Assembly: GCA_036874045.1 (NCBI GenBank)
Contig: CM072338.1
Coordinates: forward strand, 20,544,501-20,608,500
Length of the DNA stretch: 64,000 nucleotides
Direction of reading: 5' to 3'
Origin: Cymodocea nodosa
Taxonomy: Eukaryota; Streptophyta; Magnoliopsida; Alismatales; Cymodoceaceae
Made by a program: the position numbers and the translations under genes. Below the pieces are notes generated by a model. It did no database searches and had not been told where the DNA came from. It was given only the letters and a program-made list of their open reading frames with translations. Position 1 is the stretch's first letter, and every line of letters begins with the position of its first letter. Positions 57,674 to 64,000 of this stretch are shown in pieces.

Positions 57674-59432
57674 GCAACAACCCTCCTCCTCCTACTTGTG
57701 TGCTACCCATCTTGTCTATCACGTACACCAATGCTTTCCTGGTAAAGATATACAACACCTCCCCTGCCCACTGATCTCAAATATTTTGTGCGTAATTTTA
57801 TATTTTCAATAATCCTTTTCTGATCGGCGCATTTGTCGTCGTCTTTCTCAAATCTCATTTGTTTTTTGCGCGGTAGTGTCTTATTTGATATTATCGAAAC
57901 CATCATGTTTGGTTGTTTTTGAAAGGTGGAAAGTTTGTCAGTGACATCAGGGTGAATGGTGCGCGAACCAGACATTATACAGTACCGTAAGACTACCTCC
58001 AATTCAGATTCAAGTTTCAATAATATTGGCGGTGTCTTGAGCTACCTCTTGTATTTCTTCACGGATTTGTTGGCACGTGCAACATGTAAATCTGAAGTAC
58101 AGCTAAGATTTTTTCAACATGATGGTTATTTTTTAAAACTATTTTAAATTACGTATATAAAAAATATGATTTTATTTTGGTGCAAGCTCACATGATCACC
58201 ATACAACCTAACAACACAATTAAAAGGACAGTACCAAAAGTAAAAGTAACGTTAAATCTTCATAACTTTTATCCTTCCTGCATGTTTAAATTATAATATC
58301 ATTAATAATCAAACATAATTTCACTAATTTATGTAATAATATAATAAACAATGATAGAAACAATAAGATGATCATCTAATAGACGCAAACTTGCAAGATG
58401 GTCCATTTTGTGGACACAGAGGCGGAAGATGAAGATTGAATGCAAGAGTGCAACCAGAATCGATGAAAAGGATCCACGCAAAAAACTCATCCGTTGGAAC
58501 GAAGAGTAAAACGATGGAAGAATACCTTTTCCGGAAAAAACGATAGAAGAATGAATGGAAAGGATAACTAGGATCAATCAAACCAGCGGCACCGTAGAAA
58601 TAATAAAAATACGTGTTACCGAAGATAAATTGATAAACATCATTACACGTAAAACTCGGTACCAGAACTTTTTTTGTTTCAAACAAACACGAGTCAACAA
58701 TAAAAAGTACTCCTTGCATGGCTCCTCAAGATGAATAAAAGCCCTCACACTTATGTGAATCAAAAGGATTACGGGACATTAGAATAACACGAGAATACCT
58801 TTAGCACTTCAGTTAGCTTGCTTTATCACGTTAACTCATTGTTCGTGTGCATGCGAAGCTCCTTCGTACAAACAATCGTTCTTTCTCACCACCAAAGATT
58901 GCCATGCTCTGTTCCCACCATACTCAAGCTGGATTCCCCAATATAGGCATACAACAAGAACCTGTATAAAAAAAGTTAGCTAAGAGAATGGACGAATTCT
59001 AGCATGGAACGATAACTTCAGAACAGTTCGGATCATCTGAATACATAATCTCAAACTTTGGTTCTCAGAATAAAGGATACTGGATACAGACTGTCCTTTC
59101 GTTATTTGGGAATACAACAAACTGGGTGAAAGAAATCAAAGTGGGCTTGACAGTAACTAGATATATTTACTTATATCTCGCTGTTTTTCCAACAGATATC
59201 ATATTAGCGAAGGGGATGTATGACCACCTGTTGCCACCACCATGCGGAAGCCAGCTTTAGAGGGGAAAATGCCTGCAATACAAGCACTTCAGCAGACATC
59301 AAAACGATATATCTATCTACATGAAATAAGAAAACATAGAGTAAAAACTCAGTAACACGTGAATCCATACCATACTGATGAGTAAAAAAGAGTCCTCCCA
59401 TATTCCTAGTGTAAAAGCGGTGGATTACCGAA
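57674..59432. other. Intergenic between SUVH pseudogene and SF3B1
   Basis: About 1.75 kb with no convincing gene. It should contain the former SUVH 3' UTR on the left and the SF3B1 3' UTR (minus strand) on the right. The conserved 3' ends give no sign of further exons. Confidence 0.45.
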
Positions 59433-62400
59433 TTAGACAAACATTGCCAGCTCTGGGCGGCTAAAAACGTTGCCACCTTCATCTTCTAGCACGGGATAAG
59501 CAGCAACAAGTGCATCCTGTGACCCAATATAAAGAGAATTGTAAATCTTCCAGTAAACTTCCCTCACCTTCCTTGCTGGATGGAAGAGTCCTTGGAGACA
59601 ATAGTTGAGGACGACAGCTGCACCCAACGCCACCCTCATCCCTTCAACTGCTTCCATGACAGCATTTATAACGTGGGGAGATGTCTCAAATATGTTCGGC
59701 CAAACATAATTCAGCAAATGTACAAGAGCGTCTTCGCAACCTAACCCAGCAACACCAAGTGCCATGTGTTTAACAGCAGAAGCTGCAGTTTGCCTATGGA
59801 CTAAGTCCCTGTCCATAAGGGCATCCTCAAGCAAAGGCGTTACAGCATAGATGTAGTCCTTGCCCATCTCACCTATGTACTCAAACAAGAAAGAGAGGGA
59901 CTTTAGAACTCCATTCTGCACATTCAGCTCGGGCACCCTGTACTCGTTCATTAAAGCTGGAAGGACAGTGAACGGAGAGCAAGTTTCTGCCACGATTGCA
60001 ATGGCAACAGTGGTGCAGACACGATTTTGACGTTCCTGCACCTTCAAATTGTTCAAAAGCGTTGCCAAGACATCCTGAGGTCCGATTGCTTTAGCAATGT
60101 AGCCAAAAGTGTTCACTGTTGCCCGTCTGATGCCCTTTTTGTGGGCTTTCAGCATTTCCAGAAGTTCGAAACAGATTCTCATCCATTCCCTAGCTGGAAC
60201 AAACTCAGCCCCACGATCTGCTATCCTACCAACAAGATCAATACAGTTTTCTTGCACCTTCTCATGCCTATTTTTTAGAATTGGAGTCAAACGAGGGAGT
60301 AAATCTTTAATTGGAGGAGTCATCTTGGTCATACCAATAACGTTAACAATGGCCTTCAATGCACCTAGAATAGATCCGAGAACCTCAGGGTACTCCTCTC
60401 CTAAGTACTCATACAGGACAACACCCAAGTGTCCCATCAACTGTTCTTCCTGGCACTGCTTCATAACAACAGCAATTCTAGATAGAAGATCTGCAGCTTG
60501 CTGTCTCACTTTGGCACTCTTATTGTTCAACCGCCACTTTATCGTACCACAAATCTGAGGAAGATAAGGTTTTACCCTTTGACCAAGGGCATTCACAACA
60601 GCACCAAATCCATTGAGCATAACATTAGCATCATCACTAGTTTGTTCTTGAAAGGCATAGAGAATACCATCAATAAGAAGTTCCTCTAGTCTAGCATCTA
60701 TATCTGACGCACCCAAATTAGCAACCACTTTCTCTATGGTCTCCATTACCATTCTCCTGTAGGGCTCACTCTCATCTTTGAGATCTTCGACCACTCTACC
60801 TACAATATCCGCAACACCCACTTTATTTGCTATTTCAACTGTAGTTTCCACAAGCTGTCTGTAGTTTCTGCGATCCAAAGCCATCCTCCGTACCCAGAAA
60901 TGTCTAAAGAACTCTGGAAGAATGTCACTTCTGATGTAATCAGACTCCACACCTTCTGTGCTAACGCATTGCTTGACAACTTTTAGCACAATTTTCTTCA
61001 TTTCTTCATCTGGAGACTGGAATTCCCGGATCAGAATAATCATCACCTCCTTAGTGTAATAACTGGCATACATGGCATCCATGAGGGGGATGATGAAACC
61101 AATAGCCTTCAAGAATGCAGCCAATACCTTTCCACGGTGAGACCTAATACCCTTCCAAAGAGGCTTCAATACTGAATCAAAACTCTCAATACCATAAGGA
61201 GCAGCTGCTTCAGCAAGTGCAGCAAGAGAAAGTGCAGTAATTGTCCTGACTTTTTGATTCTCATCATTAAGACCATGTTCTATAATTTCAACTAGAGATC
61301 GCAGATGAGGAAGAACAGCACAACCCATGAGAATTGCAATTTGCTGCACAATTTTTATACCAGTGTGACGAGCTTGCCAGGATTTCTTACTCTGACAAAC
61401 AGCTTTCAAGAATGGTAACAAAGCAGGAATGCCAAGTGCAGAAGCCACCACACTAAATGCCCTTGCAGTTGTATTACGGACATACTCATCAATATTGTCA
61501 ATATCTGGCCTCATTGCAGCAATCATGCTGGCTAAACCTGCAGCCTTACTTAGATTGGATATGATTTCTCGCCCTTCAACACGAGCATAGTAGTCCTCAT
61601 CAATCAAAAGTGGCTCTATCACCACAAGAATCTTATGCACAAATGGTCTTACCAGTTCATCTAACTTATAGAGCACCCTGTCAATAACCTTCACAAGAAG
61701 ATGACGTTCCTGATCTTCCAGAGTTGGTTGCATGAGCAAAGGAAGGATCCGGTTGAACAATGGACCAGCACCAAACTCACGGGCTTTATCAGTCAGCTGA
61801 CGCAGTGCTGTTTTCCTCTGTGGTGGTGTACCATTCTTCACCTTAAGAAGAAGTTTCATGATCTTCCTCTCCTTCTGCTCTTCTGGTGACAACTCCTCTT
61901 CCTCCTCCTCGTTAAGGAGAGGTCCAAAGTACTGGTAATCCTCAGGCTTCATGAACGGCAGTCCACCAGGTGCCTCCTTGGGAACATCAAACTGCTGGCC
62001 CCGATTCTCCTCGGGAATTGCATAAAGAGGAGTACCCATAGGAGTAGGCGTCGCTAAAAGTTTTCTTGCAGGAGTCCTTATAGGAACGTATGATGCAGGC
62101 GGATCCAGTATCTTGTACCCTTCCTGTGGGAACATTGCATCGAGCTCTTCATCTGTCAATGGTCGATTCCTTTCCTCGATATCCCTCTCCCATCTAAGCA
62201 GATTAAACTGTTCAGGTGTAATGTTACCACGAAGATTAATCGCACCTGGTGTTGGAGTAGCAAGGTCAACTCCACCAACAGGAGTAACCCCCGGTGTAAA
62301 TGCAGCAGCAGGCGTGGCACCACCAGACATGGGCGTAGCACTCCCCATACTGGCAGGTGTCTCATCCCATCTAGACCTCTGCCTCTTTGGAGTTGGCGTG

Positions 62401-63266
62401 GCGAGACCTGCAAGCTTTGGAGTGGCATCCCACGTCATCCCCGCCGGGGTAGCACCAGGCGTCACCCCACCAGCAGGAGTAGCATCGGAATCCGCAATCC
62501 TCCCTGGAGTAGGAGTCTCGTCCCATCTATTCCTCCTGGAAACGGAAGGAGTAGCATCAGCAACCCTCCCAGGAGTTGGAGTTGCATCCCACCTCCCAAT
62601 CCCTGGGGTCGAATCCGGCAAATCCCAATCTGATGAAGGAGCAGAGCTTGTCTTCGCTTTCTTAACAACACCAAAATCGTCTTGCGACTGGTCCCACCTG
62701 TTCCTCCTCTTTTGCACGGCAGGAGGAACAGGAGCAGGAGCAGGAGCAGCAACAGACTCCGAGGCCTTACTCTTCTCCTGCTCCTCCTTCTTCTTGGCGA
62801 TGGCCCGCAAGGTTTCCTCCTTCTCCCTCTTCAACGCCGCTTCCTTCATCACATCAGCATAAGTCCTCACGGATGGGTCAGGAGTGGCCTCCCCCATCGC
62901 AAATGGATCGTTCCTATCCGGCGAGATAATATGCTGGTACCTCCGCTTCTGATAATCACTCTCGCGATCTGAAACCTTGGACGGCCTCCGAAAGCCCATC
63001 TGCTCTTCCTCCTCTGCCGCGGCCGCTGATCCCCGAGGCAGATCGACGGTACGGATATTCCGACCGGTGAGACCTGCCATACGACGGGCGAGCTCATTTC
63101 CTCCTCCCTCTTGGTCTTCCTCCTCGTCGGGGGCGATGGAGAGGTCGTAGCCCTCACGGCTGGTTCCTCCATAGATGTCGGCGTCAAAGGTGGGGTTGAC
63201 GAGCGACGCCTCCAACCTCCGTCTCTCTTCTTGGGTCTTGGCTATGTCGGCGTCCAAGACGTCCAT
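59433..63266 (-). CDS. SF3B1: Splicing factor 3B subunit 1 (SF3B1/SAP155), intronless
   Basis: A single uninterrupted frame of 1277 aa; plant SF3B1 genes are known to have an intronless coding region of about this length. SF3B1 is the HEAT-repeat scaffold of the U2 snRNP SF3b complex and clamps the branch-point adenosine helix during intron recognition in the nucleus. Residues 1-190 are charged and disordered. Residues 185-420 carry many TP dipeptides, CDK-type phosphorylation sites, and RWD/RW ligands (for example [10 protein letters not shown]) that bind U2AF-homology-motif proteins. From about 460 to 1230 are HEAT repeats. Residues equivalent to human cancer hot spots are wild type: Glu594 (E622), Arg597 (R625), His634 (H662), Lys638 (K666) and Lys672 (K700). 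The C-terminus is [10 protein letters not shown]. Confidence 0.98.
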   Translation of the reverse strand: MDVLDADIAKTQEERRRLEASLVNPTFDADIYGGTSREGYDLSIAPDEEEDQEGGGNELARRMAGLTGRNIRTVDLPRGSAAAAEEEEQMGFRRPSKVSDRESDYQKRRYQHIISPDRNDPFAMGEATPDPSVRTYADVMKEAALKREKEETLRAIAKKKEEQEKSKASESVAAPAPAPVPPAVQKRRNRWDQSQDDFGVVKKAKTSSAPSSDWDLPDSTPGIGRWDATPTPGRVADATPSVSRRNRWDETPTPGRIADSDATPAGGVTPGATPAGMTWDATPKLAGLATPTPKRQRSRWDETPASMGSATPMSGGATPAAAFTPGVTPVGGVDLATPTPGAINLRGNITPEQFNLLRWERDIEERNRPLTDEELDAMFPQEGYKILDPPASYVPIRTPARKLLATPTPMGTPLYAIPEENRGQQFDVPKEAPGGLPFMKPEDYQYFGPLLNEEEEEELSPEEQKERKIMKLLLKVKNGTPPQRKTALRQLTDKAREFGAGPLFNRILPLLMQPTLEDQERHLLVKVIDRVLYKLDELVRPFVHKILVVIEPLLIDEDYYARVEGREIISNLSKAAGLASMIAAMRPDIDNIDEYVRNTTARAFSVVASALGIPALLPFLKAVCQSKKSWQARHTGIKIVQQIAILMGCAVLPHLRSLVEIIEHGLNDENQKVRTITALSLAALAEAAAPYGIESFDSVLKPLWKGIRSHRGKVLAAFLKAIGFIIPLMDAMYASYYTKEVMIILIREFQSPDEEMKKIVLKVVKQCVSTEGVESDYIRSDILPEFFRHFWVRRMALDRRNYRQLVETTVEIANKVGVADIVGRVVEDLKDESEPYRRMVMETIEKVVANLGASDIDARLEELLIDGILYAFQEQTSDDANVMLNGFGAVVNALGQRVKPYLPQICGTIKWRLNNKSAKVRQQAADLLSRIAVVMKQCQEEQLMGHLGVVLYEYLGEEYPEVLGSILGALKAIVNVIGMTKMTPPIKDLLPRLTPILKNRHEKVQENCIDLVGRIADRGAEFVPAREWMRICFELLEMLKAHKKGIRRATVNTFGYIAKAIGPQDVLATLLNNLKVQERQNRVCTTVAIAIVAETCSPFTVLPALMNEYRVPELNVQNGVLKSLSFLFEYIGEMGKDYIYAVTPLLEDALMDRDLVHRQTAASAVKHMALGVAGLGCEDALVHLLNYVWPNIFETSPHVINAVMEAVEGMRVALGAAVVLNYCLQGLFHPARKVREVYWKIYNSLYIGSQDALVAAYPVLEDEGGNVFSRPELAMFV

Positions 63267-64000
63267 CGTGAACGTGCTTGCCTAAACCCTAACCTTATCT
63301 CTGAACGAGAAGGGGAGGAAATTCATGATATGAGACGTAATATAAAAGGTAAAAGTTCGATTGAGAAAGGAGAGCTTTTTCTACCTGTGATTAGGCGTGG
63401 TTCGTCTTCCCGCGGATTAGGGTTTGTCGATGGAAGTGTAGTTTGATCTTTGAGGACGGGAACGACAGAAATGGAAGAGGGCAGGCAGGCATACGACGGG
63501 AGGTCCTTTTTTTTTATTTTCTAAAACTTAATGACAGGAGGTCGGTTATCCCCTCGTAGACGAATTAGATTTCATCAGGTTAGAAAATATGATAAATTCT
63601 GAAAAAACATCTTAATTTTCTCTTTTATTTAATATTATCGTTATTACAAGTATTTAATAATATCTACCTCTTTTAAATTTGATTTTTTTATTTCTTCTTT
63701 AATTACGTTTGTTTTACTTCTAATGTGTGATAATTCTATTTAGAAGTGATATTATACTTGTGATTAACTTTTAACAACTTCAATGGAAAAGAGTAGAAAT
63801 TCAAATATTATATTTATTTATTAGAACAGTATTGTATGTAGATCTATAAATTTAATATTTAATTGTTTTTTAAGAAAATAAGTAATGTAATGAATATTTG
63901 ATGTATTATAAATTATTTTTATTGATATTGTAATATTATAAATTATATAAAATAATATAATAGATATTTAAAAAATAAATATTTTTAATTTATGTTGTGA
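63267..64000. other. SF3B1 5' flank
   Basis: On the minus strand, 63267-63480 are the probable SF3B1 5' UTR and promoter. The rest to the window end is very AT-rich with no gene seen. Confidence 0.45.

Noticed and set aside
62113-62862. A 249-aa open frame opposite SF3B1
   Set aside because: It mirrors the TP-rich repetitive N-terminus of SF3B1 on the other strand, has no known domain, and the SF3B1 frame is certain.

Overview
This is nuclear DNA from a flowering plant, most likely a monocot. Evidence: a plant tRNA-Trp, GT-AG introns in plant gene families, GC-rich exons in AT-rich non-coding DNA, and Ty1/copia, Ty3/gypsy-like and LINE-like remnants. Monocot is an inference from exon GC content and an ALDH10 enzyme ending in the peroxisomal signal SKL. 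I cannot name the species. Splice sites were placed by eye from GT/AG, reading phase and family conservation. Only the donor of exon 4 in the RNA methyltransferase gene is truly uncertain.

Layout, left to right: a tRNA-Trp (-); the SnRK1 beta subunit (-, 1725-4626, 4 exons); a membrane RING-H2 E3 ligase of the At4g11680 type (-, 6874-12076); chloroplast 4-hydroxy-tetrahydrodipicolinate reductase of lysine synthesis (-, 13179-17470, 9 exons); a decayed secreted-protein gene (-, about 20290-20790); a NOL1/NOP2/Sun RNA cytosine-C5 methyltransferase (+, 21282-26262, 9 exons); an ALDH10 aminoaldehyde/betaine aldehyde dehydrogenase (+, 28686-40789, 15 exons, 505 aa); an RLCK-VII kinase (-, 41498-43198, 6 exons); a Ty1/copia element with both LTRs and a perfect 5-bp target duplication (43437-48707); a subtilase (+, 50931-54469, 11 exons, 779 aa); a broken SUVH histone H3K9 methyltransferase gene (+, 55713-57673); and intronless SF3B1 (-, 59433-63266, 1277 aa).

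The genes are independent housekeeping, signalling and stress genes; nothing suggests an operon-like or biosynthetic cluster. The unusual content is mobile DNA and gene decay. ALDH10 intron 9 is 8.4 kb long. It contains a 1626-bp solo LTR with matching 5-bp flanks, sitting inside an older gypsy-LTR-like remnant. The solo LTR carries a tandem array of stem-loop units with repeated CACGTG boxes. ALDH10 also has one GC-AG intron, and its substrate-specificity position is Ile, which predicts a preference for aminoaldehydes over betaine aldehyde. The copia element lies about 240 bp upstream of the kinase ATG and has an odd CpG-rich leader. I found no evidence of a wholly new multi-gene system; the stem-loop LTR is the least explained structure here.
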